From: Lithobates sylvaticus
Taxonomy: Eukaryota; Chordata; Amphibia; Anura; Ranidae
Assembly (NCBI GenBank): GCA_028564925.1
Contig: CM053034.1
Span: 152,127,356 to 152,191,355, forward strand
Direction of reading: 5' to 3'
DNA: 64,000 nucleotides
In this document: piece after piece, positions 23,170 to 33,282 of the stretch
Numbering within the stretch: the first letter of the stretch is position 1
How the letters are laid out: every line of letters starts with the position of its first letter
Position numbers and translations under genes: made by a program
Notes under the pieces: generated by a model
Database searches by the model: none
The model's input: the letters and a program-made list of their open reading frames with translations, nothing else
Told to the model about the DNA's origin: nothing

Positions 23170-23590
23170 CCAGCCATCAGCGTACCTGTCTCCAGCCCAT
23201 TGGAGTACCCGAGTACCTGCCTCCAGCCAATCAGAGTACCTGTCTTCAGCCCAGAGTACCCAAGTACCTATCTGAAGCCCATCAGAGTACCTGAGTACCT
23301 GTCTCCAGCCCAGAGTACATGAGTATCTATCTCCAGCCCTTTAGCGTACCCAAGTACCTATCTGAAGCCCATCAGAGTACTCAAGTACCTATCTCCAGTT
23401 AATCAGAGTACCCAAGTACCTGTCTCCAGCCCATCAAAGTACCCGAGTATCTGTCTCCAGCCCAGGGTACCTGAGTACCTATCTCCAGCTCAGAGTACTC
23501 GAGTACCTAACTACAGCCTATCAGAGTACCCAAGCACCTGCCTTCAGCCCATCAGAGCATCTGAGTACCTGTCTCCAGCCCAGAGTATTC
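23170..23590. repeat. Minisatellite, about 36 bp unit
   Basis: About twelve copies of GTACCTGTCTCCAGCCCATC followed by AGAGTACCCGA, some lacking internal parts. The frames at 22898-23322 partly follow this periodicity and are not genes. Confidence 0.9.
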
Positions 23591-23811
23591 AGCTTTCCTT
23601 CTCCTCTGTATATCACCCGCAGTCCAATGAGGCCGCAGAACGAGCCAACCAAGCCTTGGAGCAGTTTCTATGTTGCTATACTTCTGACCACCATAACAAC
23701 TGGTCAGACCTCTTACCTTTGGCAGAGTTTATTGCGAATTATGGTTTTCAATCATCCATGTTGCCTGACTCTTTTGTTCCTCAAAGAATTCCTGCGTTAG
23801 AGGAGCTTTTT
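23591..23811 (+). mobile_element. Ty3/gypsy retrotransposon relic (integrase region)
   Basis: The translation FSSVYHPQSNEAAERANQAL and the later WSDLLPLAEF match the C-terminal part of the Ty3/gypsy integrase core, where YHPQSNG..ER is diagnostic. Only this short piece is present; it is broken and cut off by the piggyBac-like element on its right. No LTR is seen. Confidence 0.85.
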
Positions 23812-23815
23812 TTAA

Positions 23816-24724
23816 CCACTTGCTTACTGTGCACTTAAACACCCTTCCTGCCCAGACCAATTTTCAGCTTTCAGTGCTCTCGCATTTTCAGTGACAATTG
23901 CGCGGTCATGCAATGCTGTAACCAAATGAATTTTTTATCATTTTGTTTGCACAAATAGAGCTTAGTTTGGTGGTATTTATTCGCGACTCTGTTTTTTATT
24001 TTTTGCGATATAAGCGAAAACATAGCGGAAATTTTGAAAAAAAACAATATTTTCTCCTTTCTTTTTTAAAAGAAATCCAATAAAATCAAATTTTGTCATA
24101 AATTTAAGCCAAAATGTATTCTGCTACATGTTTTTTGTAAAAAAAAATCCGTTAAGTGTATAATAATTGGTTTGCGTGATCACGGACATATGTACGCAAA
24201 TGATCATGTAAAAGGGGTGTGCAGGTGATCACGGACATATGTGTGCAGATAATCATTGGCACATGTTATTTTACTGGGACATATGTGAGGGACATGTGTG
24301 TTTTGGGGACATGTGTGTTTTACTGTGGGGACATGTGTGTTTTACTGTGGGGACATGTGTGTTTTACTGTAGGGGACACTACACTGGTGATCAGTGAGTA
24401 AAAAACTGTTAATACTCACTGATCACCAGCCGGCTGCAGCGATCCACTCTCCTCTCCTCACCGACGACTTCCGCGTGAGGAAAGGAGGGCCGATTGCCTA
24501 GCAACCGGCTGTTTGTTTACATCACATGACGGCTGTGATTTGACACGGCCGTCATGTGATCAGGAGGGCCAATCACCGAGCCCTCCTGCCGATCCGAGAT
24601 GCGCCGTGTCCGGGTGTCCGGGCGCGCGCGATCCCTCTACTTCTGAAGGACGTTCTGGAACGTCCTATCAGAAGTAGACGGCTCCCACCCGGCCGTATAT
24701 GTACATTGGCCGGGTTGGAAGTGG
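23816..24724. mobile_element. piggyBac-like element, complete, 909 bp
   Basis: TTAA on both sides (23812-23815, 24725-24728) with inverted ends CCACTTGC... and ...GGAAGTGG. This is the best defined copy of the family. It holds the AT-rich core block (CACAAATAGAGCTTAGTTTG), a 23-bp tandem array at about 24280-24380 (GGACATGTGTGTTTTACTGT) and a GC-rich right half with hairpins such as TCTACTTCTGA...TCAGAAGTAGA. No transposase. It sits at the junction between the gypsy relic and a hAT fragment. Confidence 0.85.
24280..24380. repeat. Short tandem array, about 23 bp unit
   Basis: Four copies of GGACATGTGTGTTTTACTGT, the last ones nearly identical, inside the piggyBac-like element. Confidence 0.9.
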
Positions 24725-24728
24725 TTAA

Positions 24729-25274
24729 TTTGGGTACGGGGTTCCCCTTAATATCCATACAAGCCCGAAAGGGGCTGGTAATGAGCAGGGGGGCTACCCA
24801 TGCCATTTTTCTCAATGATTTTCATCCATATTGCCGGAACCAGACATTACATTAAAACCGCAATCAGTTTTAAATGACTTTTTTTCTGTTAAATGTCATT
24901 TTGTGCAGGGACTGTTCTAAACACGGGAAACACGTGCCACTTCACAGGCATACTATAGACAGCCCCCAGGCACGATATTTAAAGGAATATTTCACTTTTT
25001 TTTTCACTTTAATCGTCATTAAAATCAGTGCTCTCAAAAAAACGGCAGTTTTTTTTTAAATTATTTCCACTGATCCATGTCCCCTGGGGCAGGAGCCAGG
25101 TCCCCAAACCATTTTTAGGACAATATCTTGCATATTAGCCTTTAAAATTAGCACTTTTGGTTTTGAACGTTAGCGTCCCATAGACTTTAATGGGGTTCTA
25201 AAGTTTGCGCAAACTTTCGGTCCGTTCGAAGGTTCTGGTGCGAACCGAACCGGGGGGTGTTCGGTTCATCCCTA
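24729..25274. mobile_element. hAT family fragment with right terminus
   Basis: It begins in the GGTTCCCCTTAATATCCATA block and ends GTTCGGTTCATCCCTA. The last 400 bp are the inverted counterpart of 4294-4690 (for example TCCCCTGGGGCAGGA against TCCTGCCCCAGGGGA). The other end is missing. Confidence 0.85.
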
Positions 25275-25289
25275 CTCCCCATCCCTTTA

Positions 25290-27285
25290 AAGTGCCTTTA
25301 CCCAATATGCAGATGCTGCACTCTGTTTTGCAGTTATGCTGCCAGGACTTGGAATAGCAATCATGCCAGGTGAATCTTCCAAACCGGCCTCATCCAGCAT
25401 GCCTCTCTTTTGCTGCAAATCACATCCTGAAAGGGTTTTAGCAGTAAAACGAGCTGCCCAATTAATATTAACCAGTCCTCGCGCCCCAGTGTGGAATCAA
25501 TCCCAATGCTGTGGTGGGATGAAATATTGTGGATGGTCTCTGCTGCTCCAAAATTCATTCTAGCATATGCAGAGCATAGTTAGACCGGGTGCATATATCT
25601 TGCTTCAGGCAATGTGGGAAGCCCTGATTTATCTTGTTCCTCCCTCAACATTTAGCTAGCCCTTACACTGCAATGGAAATGACCTAAAATCTTTCTCCAA
25701 AGGTCCAAACAAACAGCAATCTTGTTGTTTTATCCACTGCTTTTGCACCCTTTACCACTATGGAGTATGTGTGAAGAACCGTGCACACCTACCAAAAGAT
25801 CCATCTTCGAGCTTTGACCATGAAGTACCTCCATCGCTCACTATGAACCCAACATAAACATTGGTGGCTGCCCGCTCTCCAAAGCAATTTCTCCAACATT
25901 GATCTAATTGCCGCAAATATGTTTGGATATCTGTCTTTTTTTCATCCCTCACTTCAGTGTGGAGCAGGAAACATTGATAACCCTGCTGCTCCGCAGACCT
26001 GCTTCCTGGTGAACATTGACCTCTTGCACTAGTACCAACATCTCCAGGCAAAGTTGCCTACCCCCAGTGTGCACTGTGCAGTCAAAGACAGGAAAGTGCG
26101 TTGACACACCGGGAGCTGTCCACAATTCAGTGGTCAAATAATTTGTCTGACCCTCTGCTTTGTCTACTTTTTCTTGAAAAACTGAAACGCAGGAATGGTA
26201 AAGTGCTGGAAAAATATTTCTGCTGAAAGTTGGACGTGCATTAACAACATATTGTGGAGCACAGGCATGCAAATCTAGTACAACTGGTGATGGTGGAAAT
26301 GGTTTTGCTGGTGGCAGTGTTCACTAAATCCCCCCCAAAACACGGATAGAGTGGTGGTAATTTTTAAAGTGGAGGTTCATACCAGCTTTTGTATATATAG
26401 TTTGTATTTTGTCCTACCTGTCTCCCCCTACTCACTTACTTCCCACACAATTTGCACTTTGCACAGATTTGAGAGGCGTGGCACTAAAACTAACACAACT
26501 GGTGTCAGTTGAAATAGTTTTAGTGGTCACAAATAAATCCTCCTCAAAACAACGAGAGAGCAGTAGAAATTTTTAAGGAGGCGGTTCATACCAATATTTG
26601 TTTAGAGTTTGTATTTTGTCACCAATTGTCTCACCCTACTTCATTCTCACACAATTTGCACTTTGCATGCACAGATTTTAGTGGTGTGGCACCAAAAAGA
26701 GTAGAACTGGTGTTGTTGCAAATAGTTTTGCTAGTGGCAGTGGTGACACTAACAGTTGTGGACATGTTTGTGGCAGCAGAAGTGTCAGCAGTACCTAGGG
26801 AACAGGTACTAACAGAGACCTTGCCACTTGTTTAAGCAGGGCATCCATGACCCCTACCTCTACCTTGCTTCACATTTTTGTTCTAACGGAACATTGATGT
26901 ATATTTTGTTCTAACAAAAAATGAACAGAATAGTGATCAGACCTGCAAGCAGGTAACAATGTAAAATAGAATGAAAAATAGATCACCCCAAAAAACCAAC
27001 AAATATGCCAAAGAGTTGGCCAAACTAGCCTGAGGCCTTCACTTCACCTCACCCCAATCACAAAATAGCAGATAAAATGCTACAGTAAAAGCTAAGCTAG
27101 CTATTATAAGCTTCACTATATGCTCTGCTGTGCTTAATTTATGTTCTCTCTCTCAACAAACACAGTACAGCTATAAGCAAGATTCACTCTCTGAAATAAT
27201 TAAGCATGTCTCTCTCAACAGCCAAAAACAAAATGTCTGATGAAAGCTGTGTGTTGTGTTCTGTGTAGATCTCGAAGTTTTGACT
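25290..27285 (-). pseudogene. hAT transposase gene copy A (Ac-like), decayed
   Basis: Minus-strand frames match the better copy B at 29660-32433. 25949-26272 includes KAEGQTNYLTTELWT (first catalytic-acid region), and 25758-26051 includes VSDGGTSWSKLEDGSFG, the counterpart of the VTDGGSN motif. The N-terminal part lies at about 26740-26880 and a leader homologous to copy B at 26880-27285. Between core and N-terminus, 26326-26750 holds a roughly 205-bp unit in tandem. Several frameshifts separate the pieces and the C-terminal third is absent here. Confidence 0.75.
26326..26750. repeat. Tandem duplication, about 205 bp unit, in hAT copy A
   Basis: The unit contains GGAGGTTCATACCAGC, GTTTGTATTTTGTCC and CACACAATTTGCACTTTGCA. 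Copies lie at about 26326-26530 and 26531-26750, with single diverged relatives at 27317-27480 and 31650-31750. In copy B it lies between N-terminal and zinc-finger coding parts, so it may derive from an intron. Confidence 0.75.
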
Positions 27286-27289
27286 GCTC

Positions 27290-27870
27290 CTTCATTTTTT
27301 AAAACCATGTAAAATAGAGTGGTGGTAATTTTTAAGGTGGAGGTTCATACCAGCATTTGTGTATAGTTTGTATTTTGTTCCACTTGTTTTCCTCTACCCA
27401 CTTCCTTCCCACACAATTTGCACTTTGCACTTTGCACAGATTTGAGTGGTGTGGCACCAAAACAAGTACAACTGGTGGTGGTGGCACTTAGTTGTCAAGT
27501 GTTAAGAAAATTCAAAAAATTTGTTTTTTGGCAACATTTAGATGGTTCCTCCGAGAGTCCCACCTATCTCCGGTCCACATGGTGACAAGTCAATTCAGGT
27601 CTGAAAGTTAATGGTAGCAGGAACACAGCTTGCGGAGGTTAAATGTAAAGCTTATTTGGTCCATTAATTGTGGAGTCATTTGTGCACTGTGTGGATTCTG
27701 CACGTTCCCAGTAACAGAGAAACACTCTCTCACTTTGCACGTTGCTCTGAGGACAGGGTAGTAGCTGCAGCTGGGCAACCAGGCAAAGAGCAGGCCACAA
27801 ACTTTTGTTACCCTGGCAATAGGTCAAAGGGTCTCAGGACATGTCTCTGAGCACAGAAACCAGTTATTGC
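27290..27870 (-). pseudogene. hAT transposase C-terminal fragment (third piece)
   Basis: 27500-27860 aligns with 29695-30050 of copy B, the hATC dimerisation region: on the minus strand 27639-27827 reads SNVQSERVFLCYWERAEST, with the SERVF hallmark. The preceding 27317-27480 repeats the 205-bp unit. Its placement outside the 5' end of copy A shows rearrangement or a separate insertion. Confidence 0.7.
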
Positions 27871-27983
27871 TGTTTTACTAATACACTGTGGAAATTTCAA
27901 TAAATGTCATTGGAGACACAACAGGAAATGTTTTTGAAAATCTGCAGGACTGGTTTTCCCAAAATTTTTGCATTTGAATTTAA

Positions 27984-28442
27984 AGTGGTGTTTCCACCAA
28001 AAAAAAAAAAAAAAAAAGCTTAAGAATCATAAACAAATAAAAAAAAAAAAAATAATTGGAAAAAAAAATTTTTTTACTCACCTCTAAATGCCTGTTGCTA
28101 GGGGGTCCCTCGTAGTCTGCCACCTTCAGTGCCCGGGCACTAACATCACTTCCCCTCGGCACCGCACAGTCATCTGGAACCTGTCACGTGTCCCAGGTGA
28201 CTGCGTGGTGTATGATGGCGCGCGACGTATCACATGCGCAGTGGGTGCCCGGCTGTGAAGCCACAACCGGGTGCCCACAGTAAGAATGCCGGCGCCATGA
28301 GCGGAGCAGGGAACGAAGGGGAGCTTCGTTCCCCCGCATCGCTGGACCCCTGGACAGGTAAGTGTCCGATTATTAAAAGTCAGCAGCTGCAGAATTTGTA
28401 GCTGCTGACTTTTATTTTTATTTTTTTAGGGGGCACCCCACT
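27984..28442. mobile_element. TTAA MITE, family 2 (Kolobok-type)
   Basis: TTAA at 27980-27983 and 28443-28446 flanks ends AGTGGTGTTTCCACC... and ...GGGGCACCCCACT. TTAA with an AG-initial terminus resembles the Xenopus T2/Kolobok MITEs. The interior includes CCTGTTGCTAGGGGGTCCC, GGACAGGTAAGTGTCC and an AGTCAGCAGCT...AGCTGCTGACT hairpin. Relatives lie at 56598-57034 and, more distantly, 63439-63877. Confidence 0.85.
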
Positions 28443-28446
28443 TTAA

Positions 28447-29655
28447 GTTGCCCCACTGTATACCTTCTGTAAAAATGGATGGCATTTATTTATTATGCAA
28501 GTTTTCTGTTTTGCTGCAATTATCCCCCTATACAGTTGATTCCTACCTTTGTATTGTTATCTTGATCCTCATTCTGTTTGTCAGACCTGTGGCTGTTTTT
28601 TTTTTTAATGTATTCTGTAGATCAGCTTTCTTAATTAATTTTTTTAATGCTCAAAATAAAAATGTTTTTGTTCAGAACAGAATTGTGTTCTTGAGTTTTG
28701 TTTTCCTTGTTAAGTTAATTATGTGATGTTTTTCTAAATGTACTAATTGATTTCTTGTTACTACCTTACTAGAGGCCTTACAATTGTAGATTTTCTACAT
28801 TTAACCATCAGGCTGAACTGAGAAAATGTAAGAGATTTCTCTTTACACTATTTCAATGTGTAAAGGGTAATCCCATTGTATATTGTGTCCAGTCACACCA
28901 TTCAGCTTGCCCCCTGCCAGAATACACACCAGCAGGGGTTAACGATACAGTCCTCAACAGTTCACAGGGCATAGGTTGCAGGCTTGCAATTAAGAAGGCG
29001 ATGGTTAACCAGACAGAGGTTTACAAGCTAGCAATCACAAGGGGAAACAGTTCAAAAGCTGGCAGGCCCATAGGTAACAGTTCATAGGACAGTCATCATT
29101 TCTAGGGCTTAAGTAACATGGCAATTACTCACACTGGTGACTTCAGACAATTGCGGATGGTCATGAAATAGGCAGAGGATCAGAGAGGGCACTGGTGTCC
29201 CCAGGGTCCGAGGAGGCAAATGGGATAGGTCCTGGGCATCCGGATGCAGCTCAGCAGTGACCAACAAATCTATCTTGCATAGAATCACGTTTCTAGCTGT
29301 ATGCTTCTTTGTGCTATGTTGGTAACATATTCTGATCCTTGAGTTGACAGTCTCTCCATCAAGAGGAACTGTCATGCTGTTCAGGTTAGTTTCCCCAAAC
29401 ATCTTTAATCATTGTCTCTTAATCCCAGACCATCATACAAAAATAGTTAAATTAGCACGAGCTGCTATTTGTATATACAAAGACAGCAACACGTGAGCAG
29501 TAGCACCACGTCAAGACTTCAACCCTTGCTACTGTCCATTCGCACAACATTCATTCATGCAATCACGCACACTCTAGTCTACACACACTCATCATTGTAT
29601 TTTCCAAAAAAGGGTGATGGAGGGAAAATTTTGGATTGCTTAAAACAATATAATT
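28447..29655. other. Unassigned sequence
   Basis: T-rich at first, then moderate GC at 28870-29410. A minus-strand frame of 97 codons (29109-29402) has no domain I recognise. The part at about 28890-29100 repeats ACAGTTCA/CACAGG motifs loosely and could be decayed LTR or host unique DNA. Confidence 0.3.
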
Positions 29656-29659
29656 CAAT

Positions 29660-32433
29660 TTAAATCTTGGGGTCACTCCAAAGACAACTGCAATTGTCAA
29701 GTGGTAAGAAAATTGAAAAATTTGATTTTCCTCAACATTTAGATGGTTCCTCTGAGATTCCCACCTATCTTCACATGGTGACAATGATTCAGGTCTTAAA
29801 GTTAAGGGTAGGGTAACCCAACTTCGGATGTTAAATTTGAGGAAAGTTTTTTGTTCCATCAAATGGGGTGTCAGTTGTGCACAGTGTGGATTCAGGATGT
29901 TCCCAGTAATAGAGAATACTCTCTCACTGTGCGCAGTGGTTGGAGGGCAGGATAGTAGCTGCTGGGCAACCAGGCAAAGAGCAGTCTACACACTTTTCTT
30001 ACCATCCCAATAGGTCAAAGGGTCCGCTGTAGGAGGCAAAGGTGCTTCATATAGGTAGGCCCTGACCATTTCAGAGGCACTGCTCTCCTCTCGATTACCT
30101 GCTGCTTGGCTTGCACCCACCAGATTGTCAAGTGCCTCTACCCAAAGTGCACATGCTGCACTTGTTTTTGAGTGATGGTGCTAGGCCTTGGAAAAGCAGA
30201 CATGGCAGGTGAATCTTCCAAACCGGCATCATCCGGCATGCCTCTCTGTTGCTGCAAATTACAGACCCTTTCAATTAGTGTTTCTTTCCAGTAGGAGAGG
30301 CTCTTGTCTCTGAGTGCCAGTTTACCTTTGATCCTGGGATCACACAGGGAAGCCAGCATGAGTTCAAGGCTTTTGCAGACACAGCCATTTAGCCGATCTC
30401 TTGTAGCTTTCTGATGAAAGAGGCTACATCAGCATGAAGTGGGCTGCCATAAAAAGGCTCCCTGTTTTCTAGGAACAATCCCATCTTCTTCTTGAGATAG
30501 GTGAACAAGGGTATGACCTTTCCTAGGCTGGCATTGCTCTGACTCAAGTTTTCCATCATATTCCGAAAGGGATTTAAGATAGAACAAGCTTTCCAATTAT
30601 ACACCAGTAATCACGTTCCAGTGTGGAATCAATCCCATTGCTGTGGAGGGATGATGGATTGTGGATGGCCGTATTTTTCTCCAAAATGCGTTCAAGCATT
30701 TCCAGGGTATAGTTCCACCGGGTGCTGGCATCTTGTTTCAGGCGATGTGTTATTCTTGTCATTCAGCCCTGATTGTTCTTGCTCCTCCCTCAGCAGTTGA
30801 CTAGCCCCTACACTGCGGTGGATATGCCCTGCAATCTTCCTGCAAAGTTACAAGATTTGAGCAATCTTGTTGTTTTTCTCCACTGGGATTGCACAATTGA
30901 CCACTAAATGCAGTATGTGTGCAGAACAGCGCGCACTGACAAAAGATCCATCTTGGAGCGATTTTACCATGTTTGAACCTCCGTCTGTCACTATGAACCC
31001 AACAGAAACATTGATGACTGCCCCCTCTCCAAACCAATTGTCCAACATCTATCTAATTGCCCGCAATATGTTGGCAGAGCTGTGTTTATCATCTCAGACT
31101 TCTGTGTGGAGCAGGAAAGATTGATGACTCTGCTGGTCTTGTGCTGCAGACCTGCTTCCTGATGAAGTTTGACCTCTTACACTAGTGCCACCACCAACAG
31201 GCACAGTGGCCTGCCACCAGTGTGCAGTCAAAGACAGGAAAGCATGTTGACCACTGGGAAATGTCCACAAATCAGTGGTCAAATGAATTGTCTGACCCTC
31301 TGCTTTGGCCATTTTTTCCTTCAATCATGTGAAAAGAGGCTCCTCCAACAGCAATGAATTGGCCAATGAGGAGGGTGATCTTGTTGGACTCCTGTTTTGA
31401 CATGCTCCTGGAACTAAAGCCAACAAAGATATCTAAGGTAGGCTGATGATGTCTTGGGAGGATGAGGAGCCTGATTAGGTCTGCAGTGGAACTACTTTAG
31501 TGGAACTACTTTACGGGAACGCTTTGCCTTACTCAAACTCTCTCTATTGGCTGTGTGGTTGAGGAGGTACTACCAGTACAGTCAAAGTCCGTAAAATGCT
31601 GCTTCCTGCGCTACCACCTTCTATTTCTGCCTCTGCCTGCAGTAAAGTCAAGTGGTGGTAATTTTTAAGGTGTAGGTTCATACCAGTATTGGTTAAATGT
31701 CCCAACTTTTTCCCCCTACTCACTTGCTTCCCACACAATTTGCACTTTCCAAAGAACCCACCTTACAATCTGTGAAAGTATTTCCATGTAGCTGCGGCAG
31801 GTAGCACACCAGTGGTGGAAGCTGTTGCCACTACAGTTCCACTTGGTGAACTAGTGCTAATGGCAGGGGCGCTGGGGAGGTCAGTGTTATCATCACAGGA
31901 TTCTTTCTCCATAATAACAGAGTGAGAAGGAGAGTTAGCAGCAGATGAAAAAAGTGAACTGCTACCTGTCCTACACCTCACAGAATGTGGTGGTGTGTGT
32001 AAAGGCAACTTCACTTGTTTAATACTAGTTTTCTTGCCTATACCATATAAATAAGAACTCATGACACCTGTAGAAGTAGAAGGAGCTGCACTGACAGTGG
32101 AAGCAGGAGCAGATGTTGGTGATCTGGCAGGAAAACTAGTAGAACTGGTGGTGGTGGAACTAGCTTTGCTGGTGGCAGTGGTGGTGACACTCACAGTTGT
32201 GGACGACATGTTTGTGACAGCAGGAGTGTCAGCGGTACCTAAAGAAGAGCTAGTAGCAGAGACCTTGCCACTTTTTTTTTAGCAAGGCGTCCACCACGAC
32301 CATGACCACGACCATGACCTCTACCTGCCTTCACTTTTCTGTTAGAACAGTACATTGCTGTATATTTAGTTCTAACAGAAAATGGACTGGTGATAGTGAT
32401 CAGACCTGCAAGCTGGTAAAGATATAAAATCAC
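29660..32433 (-). pseudogene. hAT transposase gene copy B (Ac-like), decayed
   Basis: Read on the minus strand: a basic GRGHGRGHGRGGRLAKKK leader and Ser/Thr-rich N-terminus (32433-31763); a BED zinc finger CKLCGKQVSRGKKLG...HLKNYHH (about 31760-31660) in which one stop codon precedes the finger; the core with IHLTTDLWTFPSGQ (31324-31094) and FIVTDGGSNMVKSL (31048-30848); ASTRWNYTLEMLERILE (30762-30574); LCDPRIKGKLALRDKSL (30359-30138); and the hATC dimerisation piece with LMEQKTFLKFN near 29850. This is full-domain coverage of an Ac-like hAT transposase, which cuts and pastes DNA. Frameshifts and at least one stop make it non-functional. Confidence 0.85.
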
Positions 32434-33109
32434 ATGAAAAATAGATCACTAGAAATACAACAAAAACAACAAATATGCCAGAGTTGGCAAAGCTACCTGC
32501 ACGCAGATAACAAATTAGGGTATATAGAATCTATAACAGAATCTATAATAAATAATAAATCCCCCCAAAACACGGATCACAACACTAACAACACTAGTAT
32601 CAGTATCAAGTTCAACACTAACACAATAGAAGATTAATAGCAGATGAAATGAAAAAGCTAAGTTGAACTACAGCTTGCTTTACTATCTGTTCTGCTGCTG
32701 TGCTTATTGCTTAATAATTCAGGTTCTCTGTTAACAGACAAATGGACCAGCTAAGATTGACTATCTGAAATGATTCAGTGTGTCTCTCTCTGCTAGCAAT
32801 CGTAAGTGAAAGTAAGTTGGCTTCACGTGTGTACTTAAGTTCTAGCTATTTTACTGCTCCTCCTCTTTGGTTACAATCAGCCAATAACATTTATCATCAT
32901 CATCATTTTACTTCCCCCACCCATTCCAGCAGCGACCACTAACAGCTCTTTTACTATTGTCTCTATAATGTCAAATCCTTATTCTCTATGTCGAATAATC
33001 TTGGACTAGGAGAGTTAGACAGATTCAACCGCAGGTTTTATAGACACAGATCACTATTGTCACCATCATGTTGAATCTTCTATCTATCTATATCGAACTG
33101 TTGTCACAA

Positions 33110-33278
33110 TGATACGAAAATATAATGGATATGAAAATAAAGCATTTTTTTATTTTGGATCGGATTTTGGATTCTGCTCGTTTGTTATCGTTTTGTTAAA
33201 GCGAACACGAAAATCCCCGAAATGTGGACAAAAAATGCATTTGGACAAAAACGAATGCTCATGTCTATTATTGAGTAA
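33110..33278. mobile_element. hAT MITE fragment with CATGTCTA end
   Basis: The segment with GCGAACACGAAAATCCCCG ends ACGAATGCTCATGTCTA, close to the inverted terminus of the MITE at 49237-50103 (GCACATGTCTA). No left terminus or duplication was found. Confidence 0.5.
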
Positions 33279-33282
33279 AATC

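Noticed and set aside
22898-23322. Overlapping frames with repeated STCLQP-like peptides
   Set aside because: They are translations of the 36-bp minisatellite and its flank.
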